From a virus: a stretch of 33,907 nt of DNA. The stretch lies in the IMG/VR virus record IMGVR_UViG_3300021961_000328, positions 1 through 33,907 of that record, one strand, 5' to 3'. Numbering within the stretch: the first letter of the stretch is position 1; each line of letters opens with the position of its first letter. This document shows, piece after piece, positions 12,594-22,168 of this stretch. The position numbers and the translations under genes are program-made. The notes under the pieces are model-generated. The model was not told where the DNA came from. It saw only the letters and a program-made list of their open reading frames with translations, and searched no databases.

Positions 12594-12962
12594 TTATTCT
12601 TCAATTACAGGATCTTCAGTTGTTGTTTCTTCAACAACAGGCTCAAGCGTTTCAGGGATAGACAAACGCACCTGTGTTGGCGTAACCTTTTCAGCCATGC
12701 GTGCATCTAAACTTGCCTGCGTAGCCTCTAAGTCAATTAGTGGCTTAATCCATTCAATAACATCAGCCTGTACTAATTGGTCTGCTGGTACGAATACTTC
12801 AGGTTGTGGTGCTGGTAAAACGACAGCATCATTTCTGCTAACCATAACGTTATCAGCGTTAGTTGCAATTTGCGTGTAGTGTACTCGTGTAATTACGTTG
12901 CTAAGACCATCTAAGCTAACCTTAGCATCTACTGCGTTAATTCTAAAAGTGTAAGTGTTCAT
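12594..12962 (-). CDS. 122-aa tail-region protein
   Basis: The start MNTYTFRINAVDAKVSLDGL and following beta-strands (VITRVHYTQIATNADN) recall small phage proteins found next to tail fibres, in which a WI/WV helix (ADVIEWIKPLIDLEATQASL, here about 69-88) follows the sheet. The C-terminus is Glu/Thr-rich and probably disordered. It may be a fibre assembly or attachment factor; that is inferred from position. Confidence 0.6.
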   Translation of the reverse strand: MNTYTFRINAVDAKVSLDGLSNVITRVHYTQIATNADNVMVSRNDAVVLPAPQPEVFVPADQLVQADVIEWIKPLIDLEATQASLDARMAEKVTPTQVRLSIPETLEPVVEETTTEDPVIEE

Positions 12963-12982
12963 GTTTATATTTAAAATTTAAA

Positions 12983-13582
12983 TTATACGTCTAATACTTC
13001 AATACCTATGCCCATTTCCATTATGGCAGTACTTGAAAAGAAATAATCGTTGTCTAATCTTATGCGAAAATAATCATTATCTGAAGTTGAAGGTGTAAAC
13101 GCAAAGCTAACTGTTGCGCCACTTGTTGAAAATGTTACCGCCTTAATTGTCCAAGGGCCACTTGAACTTGTGGATTGTTCTAAAAATATATTGCCTGAAA
13201 AATTACCTGAAATAGTGTAATCGTGAATTACATATATTCTTACTTGGTAATCAGTGGAAAGTGGCGAATAACCATATTGGTAAGTGTTAATTAACTTCCA
13301 GATACTGCTCGCTTCAGAACCAGAAGCTACATCATCATTAAACTTTTTGTAGTTGTTAAATGAACTGTCTAAATCACCAGTTGCACTTGAAATACCATAC
13401 GCACCTGAAATATGATTAAATCTATCTACTTGGTTGTTCTCAAAATCAACAAACGAATCAGGCGTTGTTCTACCCCTTGCTAAGTTCAAAGCCCTAAAAG
13501 ATATATCGCTATTGGTCGTTGTATAGGTATTAGTAAAATAATCCTTAATAAACTTCAGCGATAAAGGTCTTTCTATTGCCAT
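12983..13582 (-). CDS. Putative tail-tip/fibre-associated protein (199 aa)
   Basis: A beta-rich, Ser/Thr/Asn/Tyr-rich protein with a helical start (RPLSLKFIKDYFTNT). Later strands such as DYQVRIYVIHDYTISGNFSG and YFRIRLDNDYFF give a jelly-roll or lectin-like appearance. Its start touches the stop of the large tail fibre (1-nt overlap), so it may sit with it on the tail and contact the host surface. No named family recognised. Confidence 0.6.
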   Translation of the reverse strand: MAIERPLSLKFIKDYFTNTYTTTNSDISFRALNLARGRTTPDSFVDFENNQVDRFNHISGAYGISSATGDLDSSFNNYKKFNDDVASGSEASSIWKLINTYQYGYSPLSTDYQVRIYVIHDYTISGNFSGNIFLEQSTSSSGPWTIKAVTFSTSGATVSFAFTPSTSDNDYFRIRLDNDYFFSSTAIMEMGIGIEVLDV

Positions 13583-16500
13583 TAGAACAAGCCTTTTAAG
13601 TTATTAATTTCAGCCTTCAAATCTTCAATCTGCTCTTGTTGTTCTTTTACTGTTTCAATAAGCAGCCCAATCAAACCATTGTACTCAACAGTCAAATATG
13701 GTTCTTCACTTGTAATAGAACCTTCTCGTTTTTGTACTGCCTCAGGAAGTATCTTCTCAACCTCTTGCGCTATAACACCAGCAGAAGATTTACCATTGTG
13801 TTTCCAGTCAAATGTATAACCATTGATTTGCTTTATTTTATCAATAGGTGAATCAATCAGTTTAACATTCTCCTTCTTATTTACGTCTGAAATTGTAGTA
13901 GAAGTGTAACCAATAATATCGCCAGTACATTCAAGATAATTGTTTGTCTTATCTACCCTTACAGTATCAGCAATATCAACATAGTCAACAGCACCCTCAA
14001 CCATATTAATCATCTCAACACCACCAGCAACAAAGAAAACTCTATCGCTACTGAATCGCATATAAGTATTGGTATCGCCATTGTGATATAAAATATCACC
14101 TAAAAACAAGTCATCTGTGACTCTTGCACTACCTGTAACGTCAAGTGGATAGCTTGGCGATGTGTTGCCTATTCCTAAATATCCAGTTTCTCCATCTAAT
14201 TTTAGCAGCCAATCAGATATAGTAGCAGATGCACCATGCCTACCAATCATAAAATCAGCAGAAGAAGTGTTGTTGTTGTTTGAATCTAAGTTTATATATA
14301 CAGCACCATAACTATTTATGCGTATATCATCAGTAGCTGTCCAAGTATCACTTCTTGAACTAATAGAATGGTCTGTGTTGTTGTTGCCATAAAAAGTTAT
14401 AGCACTATTTAAATCAAGGTGTATATTATCTGCGCTGTTAAATACAATATCCCCAGTAACACCAAAGCCACCATTGGTTATAAGCCCACTGTCAAAGGTT
14501 ATAATACCTGAAGCTGTGTCTGCTGTATCTGAACGTAAGTATTTTGGGTCTGTATAATCAGTAATATCAAAGGTGCTTGAGAAGCTATATGCACTTTGCC
14601 AATTAGATATGTTAGTACCACTAAAGTGTCCTGTATGATAAACCTGAACAGCACCACTTCCTAAAGTACCACCACCATTGCCACTATCTCCATTCACAAA
14701 AATACCCATTGGGTAACTACCAGAATAATTTCCAAGGCTTGCTGGAGCAAAAGCATCACTTGCATCTATCCAAATAGAATATGCTTCAGGCGCAAGGGTT
14801 AATTCTTGGTTTGATAGTGTTAAGTATTGGGCTTTTAATTGTGTAGTAGCTTCTACCTTTCCAGCACTATCAATCGTTAATTGAAGCGTACCACTACCTC
14901 CTGCTGAACCAGTATAGAAGGTTATATCGCCTCCAGCGTTTTGTAATGCTAATTCATTCGCCCTTGAAGGGTTAGAGGAATTATACCCAGCAACTAATTT
15001 ATCTTCAGTAGAAGCATCACCAACAAAGCGTAGTATCTCAAACAAGGTGCTTGAAGATTCTTCAATGCGTATCTCAGCTACTCCATCGCCATTACCATCA
15101 ATATGCAGCGAAGCATTTGAATTAGGTACTGTACCAATGCCTAAATGTCCATCTACATCAAACGTAGTAAGTACATTGGTTAAGCTATCTTGTAGTGTTA
15201 AAATAGGGTCTGTTCCACCACCATTTCTAACAGTCCAAGTTTCGCCTGAATTGGTTGTGATTAACTGCGCACCAGCATCTGAAGCAATACTTTCCCCATT
15301 TCCTATAACAAGCGAGCCACTAAAATCAATGTTACCAAACACTTGTATTCCTGTACTTGTGGTTGCTAGTCGTGCTGAACCTTCCCAATATAATAAGACA
15401 GTTTGGTTATCATAATAAATTTGTTGATTCCAACTAGCATCTGTCCCTATTAGACCACCAACTGACATAGCAACATCAGAAACCCTAAATGACCTCCAAC
15501 CACTTCCTTGACTCCATTCATCGTGAAATATAAACCCAGCTTCTGTACACTCATTAGTGCCACTTGGGTTATCATAATTCCCAATCCTCATATTGAAGTT
15601 GCCATCTCCATCGTTAAATGTTATCCAATGGCTTCCATTCTCAAAGGCGAGCGAATCATTAGCCTCTAAATAAAGCGTATTATTAAACTGTCCAGTACCA
15701 TTAACAGTAAGCGTTTCAGTTGGTACAACATTACCAACGCCAACATTTCCAGTAAAAAAGCCACTTCCATCTACATCAAGGTCATATAATGGGCTTGTTA
15801 CGCCAATACCAACCTTACCATCAGTATCAATGCGTAACTGTTCTAGGTCATTAGTATAAAAACGCATTGCATTTATACTGTGGTCATAAAATATACGACC
15901 TACATTGCTATCAGTAGAATCACCAAATTGAATTGAAGTTGCATCGTCAGTTGTACTTTGTATTCTTAGATTTACAATACCTGAATCAGAAATATCAAGT
16001 TGAGATGTAGGGGAGTCTGTTCCAATTCCCACATTTCCATCAGTATCTATAACAACCTTATTTGTTGATGCGCCATTGGTTCTGAAGTGTATATTACCAC
16101 CAGTACCTGAATTAACATATAATACTTTATTGCTTAGTCCACCAAAAATTCTTGGTTCGCCATTGGTAGTACCACCAAATCCAATCATTCCATAGTCAGA
16201 ACCATAAGTTCCATCTTCTCCTAATTGAACAAGTCCCTCAACATCTACCTTATGACTTGGAACACTTGTTCCAATACCCAAATTACCATCTTGGTCAAGG
16301 CGCATACCTTCACCTGCACCTTGTTTCCAAATATGCTGCTTACCACCACCTGAACCAAATGAGGTAGTGTAGGTAGCACCAGTTGAATCAACTTCTAATC
16401 TAAACCTTGTAGCTGTTCCTGAAAGCGTTTCGTAAAGCTGAATTGCTGGTTCATCTTCACGAATATCAAGACTATAAGCTGGTGTAGACCAATTAATACC

Positions 16501-18744
16501 AACATTACCAATAGAAGATACTGTTAAAACATCTGTTCCTGTGCCACCTGCGTTATCTGTGCGAAGTACAATATCACCTCTGCTATTAAATAAATGTAAA
16601 TCATTAGCTGAAAATGAGTTTGTTGAGTTGTAGCCTATTAAGCCTTTCTCGCCTGTTGAAGAATCTCCTATAAAGCGCAATGTTTGGAAAAGTGTTGTAC
16701 TTGAAGATTCCTCTATTCTAATCTCTGCAACACCATCACCATTCCCATCTATGTGTAATGCTGCGGCAGCATTTGGAACTATGCCTATTCCTATATGTCC
16801 ATGTTGGTCTACTGTGGTAAGTACATTGGTTAGGTTATTTTGGAACTCAAGTATAGGAAGTGAACTATCTCCACCCCTAAATATCCAAGTGTTTCCTTCA
16901 TTAACGCCTATATCGTTTCTAGTGATTAATTGTGCGCCACCATCACTAAATAGTCCAAAGCCATTTGCTAATACTAAAGACCCTTCAAAGTCTATGCTTC
17001 CAAAGACCTGTATTCCTGCGCTTGTAGTGGCTAATCTTGCATCGCCTTCCCAATAAAGCAATACTGTTTGATAATCATACTGGAGCTGTAAATTCCAATT
17101 CCAATCTACATTATGCAAATCTCCCACTGCTGTTGAAACATCAGACACCAAGAACTGTCTCCAACCACCTGCTTGCGACCATTCATCGTGAAATACATAA
17201 CCAGCCTCTGTTGTTTCTTCTTCTTGACTTGGGTTAGAATAATGACCTACACGAATGTTAAAATTACCTTCTCCATCATTGGAAGTTATCCAATGCTTAC
17301 CATCCTCAAATGCGACAGCGTCATCAGACTGCAAGTAAAGCGTTTGACTAATAGTTACGCTACCATCGCTTCCATCAATGCGTATTCTGTCTGCGCCTGT
17401 ACCACCTGAATCATCTGTTCTAAATACAATATCTCCAGCACCATTAAATAAGTGTAAAGCATTTGCATCAAAAGCGTTAGCAGAGTTGTACGCAATTAAT
17501 CCTTTTTCATAGGTTCCTGAATCCCCAATAAATCTTAAAACCCCAAAGGTTGTGCTTGTGTTATCCTCAAGTCTTATTTCTGCGCCATCGTCATCTTTGA
17601 CGTGTAATTTAGAAGCTGCGTTAGGCGAAGTTCCTATCCCTAAATTACCATTATCGTCAAGACGCATTTTTTCGTCGCCATCAATCTCAAAAATAAATCT
17701 ACTTATGCTTCTGATATTATCTCTGTCAACCCTAAAAAGCATCGCACCTCCATTGTGTAGTATGTCTGCAATACTACCATCTGTTGTGTCCTCAAAGGTA
17801 ATTATAGGTGCTACTTCAGCTAAGTGAAGAATGGTATCAGGGCTTGTAGTACCCAACCCTAAACGACCAGAAGAATCAAAACGAGCAACCTCTACGCCAT
17901 TAGCATCAAACTGAATAGAAGAACCTATGTCAGTTACAGTAACACCATAAAGGTCAGATGCAATAGTTACTGCATTATCTCCAAACAACTCAAGACCATT
18001 GGTTGTGTATATATCGCCCATTCTGATATATCCATTAGGCGTACCACCTGATTCTAATCTTATGTATTTTTCAGCAGTTTGTAATAATAAATTACCATCT
18101 GCATCTATGCGTAAGCGTTCAGTATCATCTATCCTAAAGGATATATAAGAATTAGCTAGTGTATTAGCAACATCGTTTTCTATTATAAACGCTTCTGCTG
18201 ATTGTCTAAAACGAGTTTCCCCTGTGTTATCTTTTAAATAAATAGACGCAGTAGAATCTGTTGATTCAAATAAGGCTACGTTATTCTCTACCCCTGAATT
18301 AACATGAAATACCTCTTGTGGGCTTAATGTACCTATACCAAATCCAGTAGCATTAAGGCGCATACGCTCTACGCCATCTAATTCAAATTGAATAGTAGAT
18401 GAATCAGCTACATTATCAGGGTCTACCTGTATTAAGAAATCTGTATTGACATTTTTTAAATCAACCCTACCACCATCAGGCGAAGGTGAAGTATCAATTA
18501 GGCTAATAGATGGGCTAAGGTTTTCAATCTCAATATTGTCGTTTGACATAGAGATCGTGATAGTAGTCCCAGAAGATGACACGCTAATAGGACTTGCCCC
18601 TGCTATATTCAACAGTCCAGTTAAACCATTTAAACTACCAACACCAGAAACACCACTTGCAATATCTTCTTCTATCTGAAGGATCGCCTCTCTTACAGGA
18701 TCAAACTTATTGTTATTGGGTATCTTTGATACGTCTACTGCCAT
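13582..18744 (-). CDS. Large tail fibre with S74 self-cleaving chaperone
   Basis: 1720 aa, the largest gene. It is built from many GIGTxSPxxxLxV-type fibre repeats with beta strands and ERLRIDxxGNLG motifs. The last 100 residues are a Peptidase_S74 intramolecular chaperone: SDVNKKENVKLID, NGYTFDWKHNGKSSAGVIAQEVEKILPEAV, and a C-terminal coiled coil (KEQQEQIEDLKAEINNL). The Ser and Lys of the self-cleavage dyad appear present in SDVNKKEN. The chaperone trimerises the fibre and then cuts itself off. A block of about 270 residues is duplicated. It is the likely host-binding protein. Confidence 0.93.
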   Translation of the reverse strand: MAVDVSKIPNNNKFDPVREAILQIEEDIASGVSGVGSLNGLTGLLNIAGASPISVSSSGTTITISMSNDNIEIENLSPSISLIDTSPSPDGGRVDLKNVNTDFLIQVDPDNVADSSTIQFELDGVERMRLNATGFGIGTLSPQEVFHVNSGVENNVALFESTDSTASIYLKDNTGETRFRQSAEAFIIENDVANTLANSYISFRIDDTERLRIDADGNLLLQTAEKYIRLESGGTPNGYIRMGDIYTTNGLELFGDNAVTIASDLYGVTVTDIGSSIQFDANGVEVARFDSSGRLGLGTTSPDTILHLAEVAPIITFEDTTDGSIADILHNGGAMLFRVDRDNIRSISRFIFEIDGDEKMRLDDNGNLGIGTSPNAASKLHVKDDDGAEIRLEDNTSTTFGVLRFIGDSGTYEKGLIAYNSANAFDANALHLFNGAGDIVFRTDDSGGTGADRIRIDGSDGSVTISQTLYLQSDDAVAFEDGKHWITSNDGEGNFNIRVGHYSNPSQEEETTEAGYVFHDEWSQAGGWRQFLVSDVSTAVGDLHNVDWNWNLQLQYDYQTVLLYWEGDARLATTSAGIQVFGSIDFEGSLVLANGFGLFSDGGAQLITRNDIGVNEGNTWIFRGGDSSLPILEFQNNLTNVLTTVDQHGHIGIGIVPNAAAALHIDGNGDGVAEIRIEESSSTTLFQTLRFIGDSSTGEKGLIGYNSTNSFSANDLHLFNSRGDIVLRTDNAGGTGTDVLTVSSIGNVGINWSTPAYSLDIREDEPAIQLYETLSGTATRFRLEVDSTGATYTTSFGSGGGKQHIWKQGAGEGMRLDQDGNLGIGTSVPSHKVDVEGLVQLGEDGTYGSDYGMIGFGGTTNGEPRIFGGLSNKVLYVNSGTGGNIHFRTNGASTNKVVIDTDGNVGIGTDSPTSQLDISDSGIVNLRIQSTTDDATSIQFGDSTDSNVGRIFYDHSINAMRFYTNDLEQLRIDTDGKVGIGVTSPLYDLDVDGSGFFTGNVGVGNVVPTETLTVNGTGQFNNTLYLEANDSLAFENGSHWITFNDGDGNFNMRIGNYDNPSGTNECTEAGFIFHDEWSQGSGWRSFRVSDVAMSVGGLIGTDASWNQQIYYDNQTVLLYWEGSARLATTSTGIQVFGNIDFSGSLVIGNGESIASDAGAQLITTNSGETWTVRNGGGTDPILTLQDSLTNVLTTFDVDGHLGIGTVPNSNASLHIDGNGDGVAEIRIEESSSTLFEILRFVGDASTEDKLVAGYNSSNPSRANELALQNAGGDITFYTGSAGGSGTLQLTIDSAGKVEATTQLKAQYLTLSNQELTLAPEAYSIWIDASDAFAPASLGNYSGSYPMGIFVNGDSGNGGGTLGSGAVQVYHTGHFSGTNISNWQSAYSFSSTFDITDYTDPKYLRSDTADTASGIITFDSGLITNGGFGVTGDIVFNSADNIHLDLNSAITFYGNNNTDHSISSRSDTWTATDDIRINSYGAVYINLDSNNNNTSSADFMIGRHGASATISDWLLKLDGETGYLGIGNTSPSYPLDVTGSARVTDDLFLGDILYHNGDTNTYMRFSSDRVFFVAGGVEMINMVEGAVDYVDIADTVRVDKTNNYLECTGDIIGYTSTTISDVNKKENVKLIDSPIDKIKQINGYTFDWKHNGKSSAGVIAQEVEKILPEAVQKREGSITSEEPYLTVEYNGLIGLLIETVKEQQEQIEDLKAEINNLKGLF
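14868..15679 (-). repeat. Tail fibre internal duplication, C-terminal copy
   Basis: It encodes LYLEANDSLAFENGSHWIT through FHDEWSQGSGWRSF, NQTVLLYWEGSARLATTS, HIDGNGDGVAEIRIEESSS to the GGSGT segment. It aligns along its length with the product of 16520-17343. Edges are approximate. Confidence 0.8.
16520..17343 (-). repeat. Tail fibre internal duplication, N-terminal copy
   Basis: It encodes LYLQSDDAVAFEDGKHWIT through FHDEWSQAGGWRQF, YQTVLLYWEGDARLATTS, HIDGNGDGVAEIRIEESSS to the GGTGT segment. A third, partial copy of only the last third lies just upstream (about 17362-17600, AEIRLEDNTSTTFGVLRF). Confidence 0.8.
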
Positions 18745-18841
18745 CTTTGCTTAAGTTTTGTGTACGCTCCTTCTCTATGAAAGCGATTAATTTCTTTACA
18801 TTCTCGTCTTTGGGTTTGTACTTCCCTCTGATCTTGCCCAT
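18713..18841 (-). CDS. Hypothetical 42-aa basic protein
   Basis: ATG at 18841, 3 nt after the stop of the DUF6712 gene; TAA at 18713, overlapping the tail fibre start by 32 nt. It begins MGKIRGKYKPKDENVKKL and is strongly basic and helical. The exact fit between two real genes favours a coding sequence, but its short length keeps this uncertain. Function unknown. Confidence 0.5.
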   Translation of the reverse strand: MGKIRGKYKPKDENVKKLIAFIEKERTQNLSKDGSRRIKDTQ

Positions 18842-18844
18842 AAA

Positions 18845-19363
18845 TTAACCTAGATATATTCCACCAAAGTTTACATCTCTGTCTGGATTCATATCTTCAT
18901 TGGCGGTAGATGTATATTCAGGATATAATTCGCTATTATGATCCATATAATCCATAAAGCGTCTAGTATAAAACTCAGCGGTCTCTTGAGCTCTTGCTAC
19001 AAGCATATTAAGCTCGTCCATAGTGATTGTGTCACTGCTCTCGCTTCTGTGCTTATAAATACCTCCGTTGCCTATTTGAAAGGCCGCAAATGGCATATAA
19101 TCACTCTGAGTAAACCAAATAAGCATTGGCTTGATGTAGGTGTTTAAAAGCGTCTTGTAGTCTGAATTGGCCACCAAATCTATCTCATCATCAATGATTA
19201 GCTCTTGTAGCTTCTTGTACAGCTTGCCACCTAAATAGTTTTGAATATGCGTGTCCTGGGCAACCTCAACAAATTGCACAATCTTATCTGGATCTACATT
19301 ACCACTAATGATAGATTTCTTCTTTATGTCTGCTATTGTAACAAATAATGCCTTCTGTGCCAT
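18845..19363 (-). CDS. DUF6712-type neck/head-completion protein
   Basis: 172 aa. The helical pattern NVDPDKIVQFVEVAQDTHIQ, then YIKPMLIWFTQSDYMPFAAFQ, then ETAEFYTRRFMDYM and FGGIYLG is the DUF6712 family of Bacteroidetes phages, helical proteins that I take as head-tail connector components like gp6/gp15-type adaptors. It follows the portal gene with a 2-nt gap, the usual place for an adaptor. Confidence 0.85.
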   Translation of the reverse strand: MAQKALFVTIADIKKKSIISGNVDPDKIVQFVEVAQDTHIQNYLGGKLYKKLQELIIDDEIDLVANSDYKTLLNTYIKPMLIWFTQSDYMPFAAFQIGNGGIYKHRSESSDTITMDELNMLVARAQETAEFYTRRFMDYMDHNSELYPEYTSTANEDMNPDRDVNFGGIYLG

Positions 19364-19365
19364 AA

Positions 19366-21123
19366 TTATTTACTTGTTGGGTAAGCTCCTCTATTAGGCA
19401 TATCCTTTGGTGCTATTGGCACTTCTGTAGGATTGTTGGGGGCCTCAAAGCCCTCAGCTAACGCCTCATCCTCACTTACTCTTGTTTTCTTCTTATATAC
19501 TCGTTTTTCCCAGTAGTGATGGCAATTCTTTCCTCCCTTATACTTAAAGAGCGAATAGTTTCTACCATTACGTCCTAATTCGTTATTGATACCTCTAAAC
19601 GACATCTGATTGATGTCTTCTAGCCTAAATACAATATCCTTTTCTGTTAAAGACTCCATTCTTGTGCAGAACTGTCTGCTATCAGGAGACTTTCTCATGG
19701 GCATATAGGCATATCTTACTTTATAGCCCTTATTGTCCTGCTTAGAGGTTTTTCCTGGTTTAGCATCGTCCTCTGAAACGGCAGCTAAATCTACTTTTTC
19801 AGCAGATACTAATTCCCACTCATCAGAGATTACTTCCCCATAATCTTCTAGCTGATCAAACAAATCCTCAAACTCCTCGTCAGATAAGTCAGATAATTCC
19901 TCAGGCTCTTGCTTAGAAAGCTTCTCGCCTGTTTCCTCTTCTCTCTTAACTTTAGTAGAGATATTGTCTAACTCTGTAAACTCAATTGGTTGTAGCGTTA
20001 CAAAGTATAAGTTGAGGTATATCTTGTTAAATGCTAGGATTTCATCCAAGCCATCTATGATCTGTTGTTGGAATGGTCTGATAACCATATTGTCCATGAT
20101 AATAGATGCCGTGCGAAGCTCTTCAGCGTTATTACCAAACCCTGTATTGTCTTTAATACCAAGAAGAATAGGAGACACAATTCTGTGGCCCAACATAATC
20201 TTCTCTCTTGACTCATCTGCTAAGAATTGGTATTGTGCGTGTGCATCAGGCAAATGAATTGCCTCAATGCTTGCTTGATCTTCTGCCGTCTCATTAAAAG
20301 TAAGTATAAACTTACCTGCATTAGAAGACCCTGAGAACTTGTCGTATATCTTACGCTCTATAAGTTCCTGCGTCTCCTCGTTGGGAATACCGTTATTAAA
20401 ATTAACCAAAAGTGAAGGTTGGAGGCCATTTTGGATATTGTTGATGTGATAATTGGCCACTTCTTCTTCCAATTCCGCATACTGAAGGCATCCGTTGTAA
20501 TCAACTGGCGCATAATAATAAAATCCTGATTTATATGGTTTAAATATGTATAATTCAATCAAATCGCCCTTACCTCCATTGCCAAAAGTAGGAATACGTT
20601 TAGGCTTATCAGATGGCTTTAATTCAGCCCATTTAGGGTGATAATAATATGCTTGACATTTACCGTCTTTAGCCTTTTCAGCTCTCAATGTTTCCATTGG
20701 GAAGTGAACAACCTTAGTGATGGCAGTTTTCTGCTTATTATAGATAACCTGTACGGCACCCTGACCTAATAGCTTATAGTCATTGACCAACTTACGCATA
20801 CAAGATGGCTTAAGAAGAAGTTTCATCTTAGCATACATCTCAGGCTTTTCAGCACTATCTGTTGCGTCTAATCCTCTACCGTATATCATTTCTGTTATAC
20901 CGTTGATGCAGCAAGCATTGGTAGGACTGCCAAGATACTTCTCTATTAAAGATTCAAAGTAGTCTTGTCCGTCATCTCCAGTTCTGTACAGTACCCAATC
21001 CTTTCTATCATCTTCAATGATTTCTGGAGACTGATAGCCACTAAGGTTTACCAACCTAACACTATTCTTATAGGGCTTAGGCTGCTCGTTTGCGTTAACT
21101 AATCTTACTCTAGGTTTTGCCAT
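19366..21123 (-). CDS. Portal protein with C-terminal extension
   Basis: 585 aa. The portal core includes YGRGLDATD, VNDYKLLGQGAVQVIY, TFNETAEDQASIEAIHLPD and SREKIMLGHRIVSPILLGI, typical of the Bacteroidetes-phage portal family. After an acidic linker (ELSDLSDEEFEDLFDQL) comes an extra domain ending SRQFCTRM, EDINQMSF, GKNCHHYWEKRVY, which resembles the capsid-facing part of Mu gpF-like proteins. The Cys/His cluster may bind a metal. The protein forms the DNA channel at one head vertex and docks TerL. Confidence 0.9.
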   Translation of the reverse strand: MAKPRVRLVNANEQPKPYKNSVRLVNLSGYQSPEIIEDDRKDWVLYRTGDDGQDYFESLIEKYLGSPTNACCINGITEMIYGRGLDATDSAEKPEMYAKMKLLLKPSCMRKLVNDYKLLGQGAVQVIYNKQKTAITKVVHFPMETLRAEKAKDGKCQAYYYHPKWAELKPSDKPKRIPTFGNGGKGDLIELYIFKPYKSGFYYYAPVDYNGCLQYAELEEEVANYHINNIQNGLQPSLLVNFNNGIPNEETQELIERKIYDKFSGSSNAGKFILTFNETAEDQASIEAIHLPDAHAQYQFLADESREKIMLGHRIVSPILLGIKDNTGFGNNAEELRTASIIMDNMVIRPFQQQIIDGLDEILAFNKIYLNLYFVTLQPIEFTELDNISTKVKREEETGEKLSKQEPEELSDLSDEEFEDLFDQLEDYGEVISDEWELVSAEKVDLAAVSEDDAKPGKTSKQDNKGYKVRYAYMPMRKSPDSRQFCTRMESLTEKDIVFRLEDINQMSFRGINNELGRNGRNYSLFKYKGGKNCHHYWEKRVYKKKTRVSEDEALAEGFEAPNNPTEVPIAPKDMPNRGAYPTSK

Positions 21124-21124
21124 A

Positions 21125-21487
21125 TCACAATACTATATATTCGTCATCTCCGTCTGAATACTCATCATAAGATTCAGGGTATGCGAACACTTCTTTTTTA
21201 TTTGTCTTACTAGTTACATAGATTAAATCTCTATATAACACATCTGTAGTTGTAGCGATTTCTATTGAGTATATCTGATCTTCTTTTAATGTTATCGTAG
21301 GCGTTATGCTGATCTCAATGAAATTTCCATTAGACGATGCGGCCCATGTAAATGTAACATCCGCCTCAGATAGATTGGTTCCATTCTCTACTAAAGAGAT
21401 AGAAGCTGAATCTAGGTCTGCCGAAGCGAAAGAAGACGGTATAATACTAAACGTCTGCTCTGTATCTGTTGGTAATAGTCTTATCAC
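21125..21487 (-). CDS. 120-aa virion protein with Ig-like strands
   Basis: Alternating beta-strand sequence (FTWAASSNGNFIEISITPTI, then DQIYSIEIATTTDVLYRDLIYV) suggests one Ig-like or beta-sandwich domain. It ends with an acidic Tyr-rich tail (YPESYDEYSDGDDEYIVL) of a type common in flavobacterial phages. It lies 1 nt upstream of the portal gene and just below a terminator, so it starts the portal transcript. Possibly a head decoration or adaptor-associated protein. Confidence 0.65.
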   Translation of the reverse strand: MIRLLPTDTEQTFSIIPSSFASADLDSASISLVENGTNLSEADVTFTWAASSNGNFIEISITPTITLKEDQIYSIEIATTTDVLYRDLIYVTSKTNKKEVFAYPESYDEYSDGDDEYIVL

Positions 21488-21531
21488 AATAAGATAACTA
21501 AAAGGGTTATGTTTTGTTTTTTATTGGGCAT

Positions 21532-21557
21532 AAAAAAAGCAGCCTTACGGGGCTGCT
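21532..21557 (-). terminator. Terminator after the tail-tube-like gene
   Basis: The minus strand reads AGCAGCC, CCGTAA, GGCTGCT, then seven T, a perfect 7-bp stem with strong U-tract. The remaining transcript must read through it or restart to express the portal genes. Confidence 0.9.
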
Positions 21558-21581
21558 CTTTGTTACCTAAGACCTTATTTA

Positions 21582-22091
21582 CTATGAAATACTAGCCTCA
21601 GACGTGAAATCTCCAGTGATAGAGTTAGCAGGAAGTCTTTCCATTCCTGTGAATGTAAGGGTGTATCCTGAAAGATCTCCCATAGCAGCACCAGTTACGA
21701 TAGTACCACCTGTTACATCGGCTCCATGCTCTCTACCTACTAAAAAGAAGTTTCCGTTGTAGTCCTCTACCACAATGTGTGGACGACCAAATGCCAACAA
21801 TTTGATTGCTTGGTTATCGGTTGCACTTAGTTTGGGTAGGGTAAGCTCTAATACCTGCTCAAAAGCAGTTGTTCCATTCTCTCTTGAAGTCTGGATATTC
21901 TGTGTTAAAGAAGAGTTTCCTTTAAGCTCATATTGATAGAAAGTGTCTCCTGTAAACTCTGCGGCTGCAATAGAGTCATCTGCACTTAAAGTAACAGAGA
22001 TCGCTCCATAGTTCGCAAAGTAAACATTCTTCAGACCACCAACCTGATCCTTGCAAGGTAACGTTCTTCCTGCTGAAATGTCACAAGCCAT
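21582..22091 (-). CDS. Major structural protein, probably tail tube
   Basis: 169 aa, beta-rich. Sequence such as ISVTLSADDSIAAAEFTGD, TTAFEQVLELTLPKLSA, GRPHIVVEDYNGNFFLVG and YTLTFTGMERLPA fits the tail-tube/major structural proteins next to the capsid gene in Bacteroidetes siphophages. It is flanked by strong terminators on both sides, which fits a highly expressed monomer. A head-decoration role is the alternative. Confidence 0.65.
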   Translation of the reverse strand: MACDISAGRTLPCKDQVGGLKNVYFANYGAISVTLSADDSIAAAEFTGDTFYQYELKGNSSLTQNIQTSRENGTTAFEQVLELTLPKLSATDNQAIKLLAFGRPHIVVEDYNGNFFLVGREHGADVTGGTIVTGAAMGDLSGYTLTFTGMERLPANSITGDFTSEASIS

Positions 22092-22109
22092 AATTTGATT
22101 TTTATTATT

Positions 22110-22145
22110 AAAAAAGGGCAGGTAGGCTCTGAGGCTTACCTACCC
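22110..22145 (-). terminator. Strong terminator after the major capsid gene
   Basis: A 12-bp stem GGGTAGGTAAGC with GCCTACCTGCCC (wobble tolerated; 22116-22145) is followed by six T on the minus strand. It follows the capsid stop closely. Confidence 0.92.
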
Positions 22146-22168
22146 TTCTTTGTTATACAATTATTTTA

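Noticed and set aside
15047-15415. Rightward open frame of 122 codons inside the tail fibre gene, and similar ones elsewhere
   Set aside because: They are antisense to clearly coding sequence, have low-complexity Ser/Pro/Leu products typical of reverse frames, and no promoter or start context.
18446-18848. Rightward frames over the start of the tail fibre
   Set aside because: They oppose the fibre N-terminus and the 42-aa leftward ORF, and their products look like reverse-frame translations.
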